From: SOIA01 sp964348015
GTDB taxonomy: Bacteria; Acidobacteriota; Aminicenantia; Aminicenantales; Aminicenantaceae
Assembly: GCA_964348015.1 (NCBI GenBank)
Contig: CAYGBC010000054.1
Coordinates: 22,715 to 86,714, forward strand
Length of the DNA: 64,000 nucleotides
Direction of reading: 5' to 3'
The notes under the pieces are model-generated. The model saw only the letters and a program-made list of their open reading frames with translations, did not search any database and had not been told where the DNA came from. Below are positions 35,517 through 45,170 of the stretch, piece by piece (position 1 is the first letter of the stretch; every line of letters starts with the position of its first letter). The position numbers and the translations under genes were made by a program.

Positions 35517-35981
35517 TCAACCCCCTGGAACCGTCTTTTTCCCTGTCATGCTCTCGACCTGGATCTTGATGACCGCCACCTGACCCAAGGACGGCTCCGG
35601 AAATTCGTAGGATTTATCCGAATAATGCTCGAGCAGAACCTGCAGCGCTTTCTTTTTTTCCTCAATATCCTCGATAAAAGAGGCCCTCCCGAAACCGATG
35701 ATGCTCGTGTACTGGATTCCCCAGTCGCATCCTTTTTCTCCTTCTATCAGCTTTGTGTCGATGTCCATCTCAAAGCAGACCTTATTGTTCTTTCTCAGTA
35801 TTTCGATCTTTTTCCCCTCCTGTGCCGAATGAAAGTAGAGAGTATCGTCCTTGAATCCGAAACACACGGGAACCACATACGGGGAATCCCCGTCAGAGAG
35901 ACCCACACGGCAGACAAGCGCTTTTTGAATGATTCTCTCTATCTCGGTCCTATCTGTAATTTCTCTTTCTTTCCTTCTCAT
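35517..35981 (-). CDS. Pyridoxamine 5'-phosphate oxidase-family flavoprotein (NimA-like)
   Basis: 154 residues from the ATG at 35981. The longer frame to 36080 enters repeat DNA. FMN-binding split-barrel features are visible: RVGLSDGDSPYVVPVCFGF, LYFHSAQEGKKIEILRKNNKVCFEMD and SIIGFGRASFIED. Family members reduce small substrates or bind flavin or F420. Upstream, where its promoter should be, lie three copies of a short repeat. No strong ribosome binding site precedes the start. Confidence 0.85.
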   Translation of the reverse strand: MRRKEREITDRTEIERIIQKALVCRVGLSDGDSPYVVPVCFGFKDDTLYFHSAQEGKKIEILRKNNKVCFEMDIDTKLIEGEKGCDWGIQYTSIIGFGRASFIEDIEEKKKALQVLLEHYSDKSYEFPEPSLGQVAVIKIQVESMTGKKTVPGG

Positions 35982-36032
35982 TTTTCGGGTTTTGGTTTTT
36001 ACAGAGGAAGGATTGTAAACAGTTCTCTTCTT

Positions 36033-36134
36033 ATGAGATTGCCACGTAAACTCGCAATGACTCAGACATGAGATTGCCACGCTTCGCGCGCAATGACACA
36101 GACATAAGATGGCCGCGCTTTGCGCGCAATGACA
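36033..36134. repeat. Three tandem copies of the short GAGATTGCCACG...GCAATGACA repeat
   Basis: Copies at 36033-36060, 36068-36097 and 36104-36134 follow the pattern GAGATTGCCACG, a variable GC core, CGCAATGACA. ATTGC and GCAAT at the ends form a stem. The array ends exactly at the rocD stop codon. Further copies lie at 39756, 47188 and 51749-51833. Confidence 0.85.
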
Positions 36135-36135
36135 T

Positions 36136-37341
36136 TTATTTGAATCTCTTGAAGACCTGCTGGATGCGCCTGAAGGCCCAGTTGAGCTCTTTCTGTTTGA
36201 TGATCAGGGGAGGCGCGAACCGAATGACGTGCTCATGTGTCTCTTTACAGAGGAGACCTTCTTCCATTAGAGCCTCGCAAAAACGCCTGGCCCCACCGGC
36301 CTCCGGCTCCAATTCGATCCCGAGGAGCAATCCTTTTCCCCTGACTTCCTTGATGTGGCGGCTCCGAAGAGACTCCAATTTCTCCAGAAAATACTCTCCC
36401 TGTTCAGCAGAATTCTCGACCATTTCTTCTTCCACGAGGACGCTCAACGCTTCCCGGGCCGCTGCACAGGCCAAGGGATTAGCTCCGAAAGTCGATCCAT
36501 GTTCACCGGGCTTGAAAAGGCCCAAGATGGTTCGAGGTGACAGGACTGCGGATATGGCATAACAGCCTCCCCCAAGAGATTTCCCGATGATGAGTATATC
36601 CGGTCTCACGCCTTCATGGCTGCAGGCAAAGAGTTTGCCGGTCCGGCCAAGCCCGGTCTGGATCTCATCCGCGATGAACAGGATGTTGTGTTTTTCGCAT
36701 ATCTCTTTGGTCTTCTTCAGATAACCTTCGGGAGGGATGTTAATCCCGGCTTCTGCCTGGATGGGCTCGACCAAGAAAGCCGCCGTATTCGGATTGATGG
36801 CCGCCTCCAGAGCGTCAGGATCTCCGTAGGGAACGATCACGAATCCGGGAGTGAACGGGCCGAAGTCCTTCCTGTATAGAGGTTCCGTGGACAGGCTGAC
36901 AAGAGTGATTGTCCGTCCGTGAAAATTGTCGGAACAGGCGATGATCTCGGCTCTGTCCTGAGGGATTCCTTTTTTCTGATAAGCCCATTTGCGTGCTGTC
37001 TTGATAGCGGTTTCCACGGCCTCGGCACCGGAATTCATCGGAAGGGCCATCTCGTATCCGGCCAACTCACACAGCTCTTTGGCCAGCAGGGGCCACTGGT
37101 CATTGCGAAAAGCCCGAGAGGTCAGGGTCAATTGTCTTGCCTGCGCTTCTAAGGCCTTAACGATCCGCGGGTGGCAGTGTCCATGGTTGACCGCCGAATA
37201 AGCGCTCAAGAAGTCAAGGTATTTCTCCCCCTCCACATCCCACACCCATATGCCCTTGCCTCTGGTGATGACGACATCCAGTGGTTGGTAATTGTGGGCT
37301 CCGTAGAGATCTTCCAAGACGACGAAATCTTTGGTGTCCAT
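36136..37341 (-). CDS. rocD: Ornithine--oxo-acid transaminase (class III, PLP)
   Basis: 401 residues from the ATG at 37341, which has AAGGAG upstream; the frame continues into the tRNA gene but cannot be coding there. Class III motifs: PMNSGAEAVETAIKTARKW, DNFHGRTITLVSLST, LVEPIQAEAGI, ADEIQTGLGRTGK, and the PLP lysine in GKSLGGGCYAISAV. Length and the AVNHGHCHPRI start fit ornithine aminotransferase. It interconverts ornithine and glutamate 5-semialdehyde, which is in equilibrium with the HypD product. Acetylornithine or lysine aminotransferase cannot be fully excluded. It follows a tRNA-Ser gene on the same strand. Confidence 0.88.
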   Translation of the reverse strand: MDTKDFVVLEDLYGAHNYQPLDVVITRGKGIWVWDVEGEKYLDFLSAYSAVNHGHCHPRIVKALEAQARQLTLTSRAFRNDQWPLLAKELCELAGYEMALPMNSGAEAVETAIKTARKWAYQKKGIPQDRAEIIACSDNFHGRTITLVSLSTEPLYRKDFGPFTPGFVIVPYGDPDALEAAINPNTAAFLVEPIQAEAGINIPPEGYLKKTKEICEKHNILFIADEIQTGLGRTGKLFACSHEGVRPDILIIGKSLGGGCYAISAVLSPRTILGLFKPGEHGSTFGANPLACAAAREALSVLVEEEMVENSAEQGEYFLEKLESLRSRHIKEVRGKGLLLGIELEPEAGGARRFCEALMEEGLLCKETHEHVIRFAPPLIIKQKELNWAFRRIQQVFKRFK

Positions 37342-37391
37342 GACGTCTCCTTTTTGTCGGGGCATTTTCGCAGCCAATGGATCTAAGATAA

Positions 37392-37484
<93 letters not shown>

Positions 37485-37713
37485 ACTCATGATCCTGTGA
37501 TCCGAACATGAAGAGGGAAGATGATTAAATTATCAAAAAAAACCTCTCAGCGCAAGATGGGAACGTCACCAGAGGAGCTCGCTTAGATCCATGACTCGAT
37601 CAATTTCGTAATACTTACCGAATTCGAAGCTCCAAAGCCAGTTCAATCCATCCGACGCGATAAAACCAGCGATACGGCAACGAAACAGTGCCCTGGGGAA
37701 ATTTTCCAATTAC

Positions 37714-37734
37714 AATTGGGGACTGTCCCCAATT
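37714..37734. terminator. Perfect palindrome at the end of the serine hydrolase gene
   Basis: AATTGGGGAC then GTCCCCAATT around a central T, ending 4 bp after the stop codon at 37739. On the minus strand it could act as a terminator, although the T-run is weak. It also resembles a minimal GGGG/CCCC repeat element. Confidence 0.5.
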
Positions 37735-37738
37735 CTTA

Positions 37739-39529
37739 TTATTTAATTTTCTTGGCTGTGAAAACTCCGTTGGGCTGAGTGATTTGAGCTTCTGTGACCT
37801 TTCCGGATTCATCCATGACGAATTCAATGCTGAATCCGGAGAGTGTCTTGAAGTTGAATGTCGTGCCTTTGTAGGGCACCAGCTCGTATTCAGGTTGGCC
37901 CGGAACGAATATGAACAGGGTTTTATCCCCTTTTATAAAAACTGTTGACTTGACTTCCCCGAGCATGTATTCTCCGACGAATTTCTCGAGGAAGCTTTTT
38001 TCCATCATGGCTTGCTCTGGCATCTTGGTGAATATAACAGGGTCGACAGCGTCCTCCAGTTGGGTGGAAAGGCTGCCGATATTGCCTTTGAGGTCAGTCA
38101 AGAAGGACGCCTTAAAGGATATGTCATACATCTCATAGTTGAACTCAAACACATCATAATGGTAGTGTTTCCCAGAGTAAGGCATGGAGTTGTACACTGC
38201 ATTCAACTGGTCACCCGTCTTCATGATGGAAATCACGCCGTATCCCGGATGATGATAATCTCCCGCATACTCCTCCAAAGGATGGGAAGGGGTGGTGTTC
38301 GGCTTGCGGTCCTTATCCTTTTCCTTTCTGGCTTTTTCGGCCCGTTCTTTACCCTCCTCGACCTGCTTCTTGATCCGGCCGTTCCAATCCACTTGATCAA
38401 GACCGAGCAAACGGTCGATCACGTTATTGGAAATAATTGACGGCAGAGGAGTTCCGCTCCTGTTGGTCAGGATGACCATCCCGATATTGTCTCTTGGTAA
38501 GAGGACCACTTGGGCTGTGAATCCGTCGATGCCTCCCCCATGACTCAGTCTGAGATGTCCTCTGTATGCAGTGATCCCCCAGCCCATCCCGTATATCGAG
38601 TAGAAGGACTCGCTGTACCTGTAGGATTTGGAACTGATCATCTGGGGAGAATGAATCTCTTTGAGGCTTGCCTCGGAGATGATCTGCTGGTCTCCGATCT
38701 TCCCGTTGTTCAGGTTGAGCAAAACCCAGTTCGCCATATCCATGACGCTGGAATTGATCGAGCCTGCGGGGCCGACGGTGTCGATGTTCCGGAATGGAAT
38801 CTCGATAATCTTGTCATCTTTCTCCATGTAAGGAAGAGCGAAATCCCTCGCTTTTTTGGAGTCCTCGACTGAAAAGTTGCTGTTCGACATGCCCAGAGGC
38901 ATGAAAATCCGGTTCCGGACGAATCTCTCCCAACTTGTTCCCGCGATCTGACCCACCAGATATCCTGCGGTCATGAACATCAGGTTCTGGTATTGATAGA
39001 CAGTCCGGAAATCCTCGCTCGGGTCCAGATACTGCAGACGATCGAAGAGTTCCTTTCGAGTGGCGGAGGAATTGTACCAGGTCGCGTCATGACGGGGCAG
39101 CCCCGAGCGATGACATACGAGGTCACGAGGAGTCATCCTCTCTGTGGCGAATGTGTCTTTGAGCTTGAACGTGGGAAGATATTCTTTCACGGGCGTGTCC
39201 CATTCGAGCTTTCCCTCATCCACCAGAATCCCCATCGTCGCGGCTGTGAACGCCTTGGTGCAGGACCCGATAGCAAATAGCGTTTGAGGAGTGACGGGCA
39301 GGTTTTTCTCGATGTCGCGGAATCCAAATCCGTTAGAATACACAAGCCTTCCGTCCTGGATCACGGAAATCGCCATCCCGGGAACATTCCACTCTTCCAT
39401 CCGCGCTGTTATGAATTTATCAATCCCTTTCAAATAAGCTTCTGGAGTCTTTTTCTTGGCGGCAAGGGGCGTGAAGAGAAAAGACAGGATGATTAAAAGA
39501 CAAATAACTCTGGTGATTTTACTTCTCAT
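37739..39529 (-). CDS. Exported serine hydrolase (class C beta-lactamase / PBP4* family)
   Basis: 596 residues from the ATG at 39529, which has GGGAGG upstream. A signal peptide (VICLLIILSFLFTPLAA) is followed by the catalytic domain with SCTK (SxxK), YQN (YxN) and HGGGIDGF (HxG) motifs, so it should be active as a D-Ala peptidase, esterase or peptidase. The last 200 residues form a lipocalin-like accessory region of the DUF3471 kind. A palindrome follows the stop. Confidence 0.9.
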   Translation of the reverse strand: MRSKITRVICLLIILSFLFTPLAAKKKTPEAYLKGIDKFITARMEEWNVPGMAISVIQDGRLVYSNGFGFRDIEKNLPVTPQTLFAIGSCTKAFTAATMGILVDEGKLEWDTPVKEYLPTFKLKDTFATERMTPRDLVCHRSGLPRHDATWYNSSATRKELFDRLQYLDPSEDFRTVYQYQNLMFMTAGYLVGQIAGTSWERFVRNRIFMPLGMSNSNFSVEDSKKARDFALPYMEKDDKIIEIPFRNIDTVGPAGSINSSVMDMANWVLLNLNNGKIGDQQIISEASLKEIHSPQMISSKSYRYSESFYSIYGMGWGITAYRGHLRLSHGGGIDGFTAQVVLLPRDNIGMVILTNRSGTPLPSIISNNVIDRLLGLDQVDWNGRIKKQVEEGKERAEKARKEKDKDRKPNTTPSHPLEEYAGDYHHPGYGVISIMKTGDQLNAVYNSMPYSGKHYHYDVFEFNYEMYDISFKASFLTDLKGNIGSLSTQLEDAVDPVIFTKMPEQAMMEKSFLEKFVGEYMLGEVKSTVFIKGDKTLFIFVPGQPEYELVPYKGTTFNFKTLSGFSIEFVMDESGKVTEAQITQPNGVFTAKKIK

Positions 39530-39755
39530 GTGAGATCCTCCCTCAAAAAAAATACACAATATTTTAAATCTCTTTCCTTCAAACCATTCTTCTGCTATGT
39601 GAGAATCACCTCTAAATTCACTGAGTTAGACGAGATTCTTCTGCACAAGTTCCATAATTCACTTCTCTTTCTGAAAGGTTTTCAAATTTAACTCTTTTCA
39701 AAGGTCCCGTCAATATAAAAGTAAATTCATAAAAAAGTGTTTTTCATTTTTGCTC

Positions 39756-39787
39756 ATGAGATTGCCACGCTCCACGCGCAATGACAT
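39756..39787. repeat. Short GAGATTGCCACG...GCAATGACA repeat, single copy
   Basis: ATGAGATTGCCACG, then a CTCCACG core, then CGCAATGACAT. It matches the copies at 36033-36134 in all positions except the GC core. Confidence 0.85.
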
Positions 39788-39796
39788 ATGAGGCAG

Positions 39797-39818
39797 AAAA
39801 AGGGGCCTGGCCCCTTTT
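39797..39818 (-). terminator. Intrinsic terminator hairpin
   Basis: Stem AAAAAGGGG/CCCCTTTT with loop CCTGG, flanked by T or A runs on both sides, 20 bp after the stop of the thioredoxin-like gene. The same hairpin with loop CCAGG recurs at 59518. Confidence 0.75.
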
Positions 39819-39839
39819 CTGATTTTTTCTGATGTTCCC

Positions 39840-40343
39840 TCAGTTTATAATGGTAGCGAGTTGTGATTTGTTCAAGGGAAATTCGTATTTCTCGACAGTT
39901 TTTTTCTGGGTGTTCAGCACGATGAGAGTGGCCGATGCATCTTGATTGAGCGGGCGAAAAACTCTCTCTTCATCGAGCAAAAAGGGAAACTGGATATTGT
40001 TTCCGCTGATAAAGCCCTTCAAACGTTTCTCGGCAATTTTTCTGTGTCTTTCTTCATCTGATTCTTCTTTCTTTGCGTCCATGATCATCACTCCAAGGAC
40101 AGAATCTTCAAGTTTGTTCGCATGAATCACATTGACAAATTCCATGAAAGATTGAAGACAAAGAGGACAACTCAGAGAACTGAAATCCATGATGAGAAGC
40201 CGCTTGGTTATCGAGACACGGTCCTGACCGCTGACTTCTCTATCCATCCCGATTTGCATGAGACACAAAACCACAAAAGTCATCGTTAATAGGGATAAGG
40301 CTTTCTTACTCAACATAGGCATTCCAGAAGAAACTCTGTTCAT
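39840..40343 (-). CDS. Exported thioredoxin-fold (TlpA/AhpC-like) protein
   Basis: 167 residues. A signal segment (KKALSLLTMTFVVLCLMQIG) precedes a compact thioredoxin-like domain with CPLC in the redox position (DFSSLSCPLCLQSF). The region FPFLLDEERVFRPLNQDASATLIVL matches the cis-Pro side of TlpA-like proteins weakly. AGAGG precedes the ATG at 40343. A periplasmic disulfide or peroxide role is likely; partner unknown. Confidence 0.7.
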   Translation of the reverse strand: MNRVSSGMPMLSKKALSLLTMTFVVLCLMQIGMDREVSGQDRVSITKRLLIMDFSSLSCPLCLQSFMEFVNVIHANKLEDSVLGVMIMDAKKEESDEERHRKIAEKRLKGFISGNNIQFPFLLDEERVFRPLNQDASATLIVLNTQKKTVEKYEFPLNKSQLATIIN

Positions 40344-40710
40344 ATTCTTAGCCTCTTTGTTCGGCGAACCATCCGTTTATAGTCCAATCTTTAAAAACTC
40401 CCTGGCCAGGAGGAGGATAGTCTGCAATCCATTGATACCTATAGAGTTACGGCCTGCGTGTTGAACCATTGCGAAGCAAGATATAGAGACGTCGAACTCC
40501 CATTTTATTCTCACATACTTTGTACTTGATTGAATTTAAAAAAGTTACAGAAGTGAATCAAAACACTACGAGAGCGAAAAACCAAATCTCACCGGAAATC
40601 CTGAAAGATTGCGAAAAAAACTAAAAAACTATAAATTAGAAAAAGCTTTTCGAGTGAAAGATGGTCAATGAATAAGAATGAGTAATTCTAAACCTATTCG
40701 GAGGTTTCTG
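40344..40710. other. Intergenic stretch between divergent genes, nothing supported
   Basis: 367 bp, increasingly AT-rich to the right. It should hold the promoters of the thioredoxin-like gene (minus) and the GH172-like gene (plus). A weak promoter-like pair (TTGCGA and TATAAA, about 15 bp apart) lies near 40610-40635. A 30-codon minus-strand frame at 40377-40469 has no ribosome binding site. Confidence 0.5.
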
Positions 40711-42828
40711 ATGCCAAAGAAATGTTTTGTTTTCTCTGCGATTCTCTTTCTGATTATCTCCATATCGTGCCAAACAGGAACGGCTGGCAGAAAAACAGTC
40801 ACCACAGGATCTCTTTTCGAAGAGATGATCGATATGGTGAACCTAACTTACTTTCCTGCTCCATCCTACCGAACTGTGCAGTACTCTTCCTTTGACCGCC
40901 GCAGCCACCTTCCGGGTGGACCGGACTGGTTCGCCAATTCAGATGGCTTCGGGAATGAGCCGATCCCGAACTTTGAAGGAGTCCTCAGAGAACCGGATGA
41001 GGAAGGAATCGGAGAATACCTGATCGCTGATGTCAAGGGACCCGGAGCGATCGTGCGTCTGTGGAGCGCCGCCATATCCGGAACGATACAGCTTTTCCTG
41101 GATGGAAAATCCTCCCCCCTGTACGACGGTCCAGCCATAGATTTCTTCCATCGCCCCTACGACAGCTTTCCCGAAGTTCAAAACATTGATGCTGAGCTTC
41201 TTGGAAAGACTGTCTACCAACGCGATGCGGCCTATTCACCCATTCCGTTCGCCAAGAATGTGCGCCTCGTCTGGATCGGCAACGTGCAGGATCTCCACTT
41301 CTACCAGGTTCAAGTGCGCCTGTATGAACGAGGAACAAAGGTCATCTCCTTTTCTCCTGAAGATTTGGTGACGCACATGGAGGCCATAGACAAAGTGCTG
41401 TTGGGACTGTCTGACCCGGACAGCCATCTGGAGCCTCATGCAAAAGGATCCGCCGTTCCCTTCCGTTTGACGGTGGACCCCTCCCAAAAGGCCGATATCA
41501 TTTCTCTGGAAGGCCCCCTGGCCATCGAGAAGTTGACACTCCGGCTCCAAGCCAGAAATTCGGACAAAGCCCTGCGGCAGACTTTGCTCCACGTGGTTTG
41601 CGACGGCTATCCCTGGGGACAGGTTCAAGCTCCGGTGGGTGACTTTTTCGGCGCGGCTCCAGGAATCAATCCTTATCAATCCCTGCCGTTCACTGTCCAA
41701 CCGGACGGCACGATGATTTGCCGGTATGTAATGCCATTCCAAAAAGAATGCCAAATCAGAATCGAGAACCACGGTGATCAATCTGTCCGAGTGGAGGGAT
41801 CAGTGCTGCTCATGGATTACACCTGGGTGGAAGACCGCTCGATGCATTTCCGGGCCCGATGGAGGGTCAACCACAACATGATCGCTTCCAACACCGCGGT
41901 CCAGGACCTCCCCTTTTTGATCGCTCATGGAAAAGGGCTGTACGTGGGCACAACCTCCTATCTTCTCAATCCGAATAATGTGCCCACCCCCTACGGAAGC
42001 TGGTGGGGAGAAGGCGATGAAAAAATCTTTATTGACGATGACACTATTCCGTCCATCTTCGGCACAGGTTCTGAAGATTATTACAACTATTCCTGGTCTT
42101 CACCTGATATTTTTTATTTCCCGTACTGCGGTCAGCCGCGCAATGACGGGCCGGGAAACCGGGGATTTGTCACCAACTTCCGCTGGCACATCCTGGATCC
42201 TCTTCCCTTCCAGAGCACAATCCGATTTTTCCTCGAGTTGAAAAGCCATGAACGCACAGAGGGAATGTCCTATGGACGGATCGGTTATCATTACGCCCGC
42301 CCTGGACTCACCGACGACCACCTGACGATCATGCCCGATGACCTCCGTTATCTGCGTCTTCCTGAGAACTGGCAGCCGGCAGCCAGGATGGGAGCCCGGA
42401 ACTCTGTCTTTTACAGCGCTGAAGAGATCATCCGAGACAGGATGAGAACTGGCTATAAGAGAGGAAGATTATGGGCAGACGGGAGGCTGCTGGTCTGGTC
42501 CCCCAGAGAGACCGGTGAAACCCAGACTTTTGCGTTCAGCACCAGAGAAAAGGGAATGAAGAAAATCCATTTTGCCGCCGCGCTGACAGCGAACTCCGGT
42601 AAAATATCTGTTCTGGTGGATAACACACCCGCTCCGCTGGCCAATCAGCAGAAAACCGTGGACCTCTATAGGCCCTTTCGCACGCTTCTGCGCAATTTCA
42701 CTCTGCCTCCGATGGAGCTAGAATCCGGCTATCACACATTGACCTTGAAGTATGAAGGAGCGGATCCGGCTGTGAGAAGCCCTGAGATCGGAGTCGATTT
42801 TATCTGGATTCAAAAGGTCGGGCAGTAG
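40711..42828 (+). CDS. Lipoprotein of the DUF2961 / GH172 family
   Basis: 705 residues from the ATG at 40711, with GGAGG six bases upstream; an ATG at 40678 lacks one. A lipoprotein signal ends at IISISC. DUF2961 features: SSFDRRSHLPGGPDWFANSD, GPGAIVRLWSA, and IFGTGSEDYYNYSW, which holds the conserved Glu-Asp pair. Related enzymes (GH172) act on difructose dianhydrides or arabinofuranosides. A C-terminal carbohydrate-binding-like beta domain follows. Probably a surface glycosidase; the exact sugar is unknown. Confidence 0.85.
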   Translation: MPKKCFVFSAILFLIISISCQTGTAGRKTVTTGSLFEEMIDMVNLTYFPAPSYRTVQYSSFDRRSHLPGGPDWFANSDGFGNEPIPNFEGVLREPDEEGIGEYLIADVKGPGAIVRLWSAAISGTIQLFLDGKSSPLYDGPAIDFFHRPYDSFPEVQNIDAELLGKTVYQRDAAYSPIPFAKNVRLVWIGNVQDLHFYQVQVRLYERGTKVISFSPEDLVTHMEAIDKVLLGLSDPDSHLEPHAKGSAVPFRLTVDPSQKADIISLEGPLAIEKLTLRLQARNSDKALRQTLLHVVCDGYPWGQVQAPVGDFFGAAPGINPYQSLPFTVQPDGTMICRYVMPFQKECQIRIENHGDQSVRVEGSVLLMDYTWVEDRSMHFRARWRVNHNMIASNTAVQDLPFLIAHGKGLYVGTTSYLLNPNNVPTPYGSWWGEGDEKIFIDDDTIPSIFGTGSEDYYNYSWSSPDIFYFPYCGQPRNDGPGNRGFVTNFRWHILDPLPFQSTIRFFLELKSHERTEGMSYGRIGYHYARPGLTDDHLTIMPDDLRYLRLPENWQPAARMGARNSVFYSAEEIIRDRMRTGYKRGRLWADGRLLVWSPRETGETQTFAFSTREKGMKKIHFAAALTANSGKISVLVDNTPAPLANQQKTVDLYRPFRTLLRNFTLPPMELESGYHTLTLKYEGADPAVRSPEIGVDFIWIQKVGQ

Positions 42829-42856
42829 CCGATTTTGCACCGAAACAGTCAAGAAA

Positions 42857-44959
42857 TCATTTGCCGATGAAGCGGTTGATAAATTCGAATGTCCGGTTGT
42901 ACGCCTCCATCCGGTTTTTATAGAGCATGAATTCGTGCGGTTCGTCGGGTGCGATCATGAGCTCGATATGCACATCACCCTTGGCCCGGAGCTTCTGAAC
43001 GATGTCTGTGGTTTGCTGGAAGGGCACGTTTCGGTCGTCGTCTCCGTGGATGAAGAGTACTGGGGAAGTCCAGGTTTCGAGGCTGCCCACCGGGGATGAC
43101 TCACGGGCGATTTTGCGCATGGTTTCAGGGAGAGTTCTCCCCCGCAACTGTGACCAGTCGTGGACACCGGCCATATCCACACCGACCTTAAAGATATCTG
43201 AATTGCGGGCCAGGGCCATAGCTGTCAAAAGTCCGCCGTAAGAGAGCCCCCACTTGCCAATACGTTCTGGATCAACTTCGGGCCGGCTCTGGAGGTACCT
43301 GGCACCTGCGAGAACATCCTGGTATTCAGCTGCGCCCCGCATGCCCGTGTTGGGAGCGTTCCGGAAGGAGCGGCCGAAGCCAATACCACTTCGGTAGTTT
43401 ACGGAGATCACCACAAAACCCCTGTTGGCAAAATACTGGTTGATTCCGTAAGCTTCTGAGTAAAACTCCATATAGTGCCAGCCAAGAAGCATCTGGCGGA
43501 TGGGACCGCCATGGGTATAAACCACGCCGGGACGCTTATCGCCCGGTTTGGCGTCCTTGGGAAGAAAAAGCTGGCAGGGAATCTCCAGCCCGTCCGGGGC
43601 CTTGACAGTCACGAGCTCTGGAATGACCAGCTCGTCCATAGGGTATTCTGCAGGGAGTGTTTCCGGCGCAATCACTTCAATCTTTCCGCCCTTAGCCGGG
43701 ACTGTGGCGATGGCAGTGGGATGGACAGCGGTGGCATACAGAAAAGCCACTTCTTTCTTTGAAGCGAGCGCAACGGGATAAGTGCCGATCGTGGCCCCTT
43801 TGGTCAGCTGTTTCGCTTTGCCTCTGCCGTCCGTCGGGACCTTCCAGATGTGGCGTCCGTGGATATCAGCCAGGTTACTGCTGAAAAACAATGTATTACC
43901 TTCACTCGAGAGCCCGATGTGTTCCACAAATCCTTCTCCAGGCGTAAGGTCCACAGGATCTCCTCCAGAAAGCGGCATGGAAAACACATGGTTCCAGTTA
44001 TCGTGTTCAGCCGTGAAAAGGATACGGTCATTCGCGGTCAACTCAAAATTTCGGACAGAATAAAATTGGGGCTCATCTTTAGGAAACTGCCAAATCTTCT
44101 TTGCCGTCCCCTCTGCGGCATCAGCCAACCAGAGAGAGACATTGGTCACTGGCCGGCGACCCCGGAATCCTCTAAAGGCCCCTTCGCCGTACTGAAGTCC
44201 CGGCCTTCGTTGGAAAACGATTTTTGTGCCGTCAGACGACCAGAGGGGGCTGCTGTCCCGGTCAACACTGGGCGAGATCCAGGTGACTTTTCGTTGTCCG
44301 ATATCAAAAATCCCGATAAAGCTATGATCGTTCCTCCGGGTGACAAAAGCCACCCGGGTGCTGTCCGGAGACCATTGAGGTGAGCCGTTCTGCCCGGCCG
44401 CACTGAAGAGAAGCTCTGGTTCCGGGATGGCTTCAGGATTGGACGGTGGCGTCAAAGGCGCACGGTAAATCAATCCTTCATTCACAATCAGGAGCCAGCG
44501 TCCGTCTGGAGAAAGGACAGGATTTCTTCCGGGCGCAACCCTCCAGAGTTGACCCGTATCGGTCCTGACTGCCCAGATGGCCTGTTCCATGCCATCCGGG
44601 TCGCTCCGGGAATTAGTGACCCAACCTTCACTGTTGGGCCGGCCGCCTTTCACAAAGACCACAGTCTTCCCGTCGTCTGTGATATAAATGTCTGGGATTT
44701 CAAACACTTCGTCTCGGAGAAAACCGGTCAGGTTGACAGGCTTGAAATCGGGAGCCGCCGCGGTCCACACATTTCTTTCTCCTTTCGAATAGAAAACCCA
44801 GGCTATTCGGTCGGTGTTCTTAGCTGACACCAGTCCCCAGGGATAAGGAGGACTCAGGACTTCTTCCAGAGTGAATGTCCCTTCGGCCCAGGCCTGGCCG
44901 ATTAGTCCCAAAAGGAATATTGAACACATCACTAAGCCGAAAAACTTAATTGTTTTCAT
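42857..44959 (-). CDS. S9-family prolyl oligopeptidase / dipeptidyl aminopeptidase
   Basis: 700 residues with a signal peptide (FGLVMCSIFLLGLIGQAWA). The N-terminal half is a WD40-like beta-propeller (repeats such as PQWSPDSTRVAFVTRR, PLWSSDGTKIVFQRR). The C-terminal alpha/beta hydrolase has the nucleophile in GLSYGG, Asp in FIHGDDDRNVP and His in PDEPHEF. It cleaves peptides in the periplasm or outside the cell, often after proline. A tRNA-Ser gene lies 70 bp upstream on the same strand. Confidence 0.94.
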   Translation of the reverse strand: MKTIKFFGLVMCSIFLLGLIGQAWAEGTFTLEEVLSPPYPWGLVSAKNTDRIAWVFYSKGERNVWTAAAPDFKPVNLTGFLRDEVFEIPDIYITDDGKTVVFVKGGRPNSEGWVTNSRSDPDGMEQAIWAVRTDTGQLWRVAPGRNPVLSPDGRWLLIVNEGLIYRAPLTPPSNPEAIPEPELLFSAAGQNGSPQWSPDSTRVAFVTRRNDHSFIGIFDIGQRKVTWISPSVDRDSSPLWSSDGTKIVFQRRPGLQYGEGAFRGFRGRRPVTNVSLWLADAAEGTAKKIWQFPKDEPQFYSVRNFELTANDRILFTAEHDNWNHVFSMPLSGGDPVDLTPGEGFVEHIGLSSEGNTLFFSSNLADIHGRHIWKVPTDGRGKAKQLTKGATIGTYPVALASKKEVAFLYATAVHPTAIATVPAKGGKIEVIAPETLPAEYPMDELVIPELVTVKAPDGLEIPCQLFLPKDAKPGDKRPGVVYTHGGPIRQMLLGWHYMEFYSEAYGINQYFANRGFVVISVNYRSGIGFGRSFRNAPNTGMRGAAEYQDVLAGARYLQSRPEVDPERIGKWGLSYGGLLTAMALARNSDIFKVGVDMAGVHDWSQLRGRTLPETMRKIARESSPVGSLETWTSPVLFIHGDDDRNVPFQQTTDIVQKLRAKGDVHIELMIAPDEPHEFMLYKNRMEAYNRTFEFINRFIGK

Positions 44960-45028
44960 GTTTTCCTCCTCTTTTTTTACAAATATAGGACTGTCACCTT
45001 CACGCTCCTTAGATAAAGCAAAAGAAAA

Positions 45029-45120
45029 TGGCGGAGAGGGTGGGATTCGAACCCACGATCCCGATTACTCAGGATAGCGGTTTTCGAGACCGCCGCCTTC
45101 AACCACTCGGCCACCTCTCC
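45029..45120 (-). tRNA. tRNA-Ser (CGA)
   Basis: 92 nt with a long variable arm, anticodon loop CTCGAAA (anticodon CGA) and an encoded CCA end. Acceptor and T arms match those of the tRNA-Ser at 37392, while the anticodon and variable arms differ. Confidence 0.95.
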
Positions 45121-45170
45121 ATCTCATCCATTATTTAGGGTAAGCTCTCTTCAATTCTACCCTCCGCATC

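Larger units (their letters stand above)
39530..39839. other. Intergenic stretch with a short repeat and a terminator, no gene
   Basis: 310 bp, AT-rich, between the starts and ends of two minus-strand genes. It holds one copy of the GAGATTGCCACG repeat (39756-39787) and a hairpin (39797-39818). No credible reading frame was found on either strand. Confidence 0.7.

Noticed and set aside
36033..36134. Possible CRISPR array (three spaced repeats)
   Set aside because: Copies are only about 30 bp with 6-7 bp between them, vary in the core, and no cas gene is present; it is a dispersed palindromic repeat.
40377..40469. 30-codon minus-strand frame (MVQHAGRNSIGINGLQ...) before the thioredoxin-like gene
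   Set aside because: No ribosome binding site or family match; too short to support.
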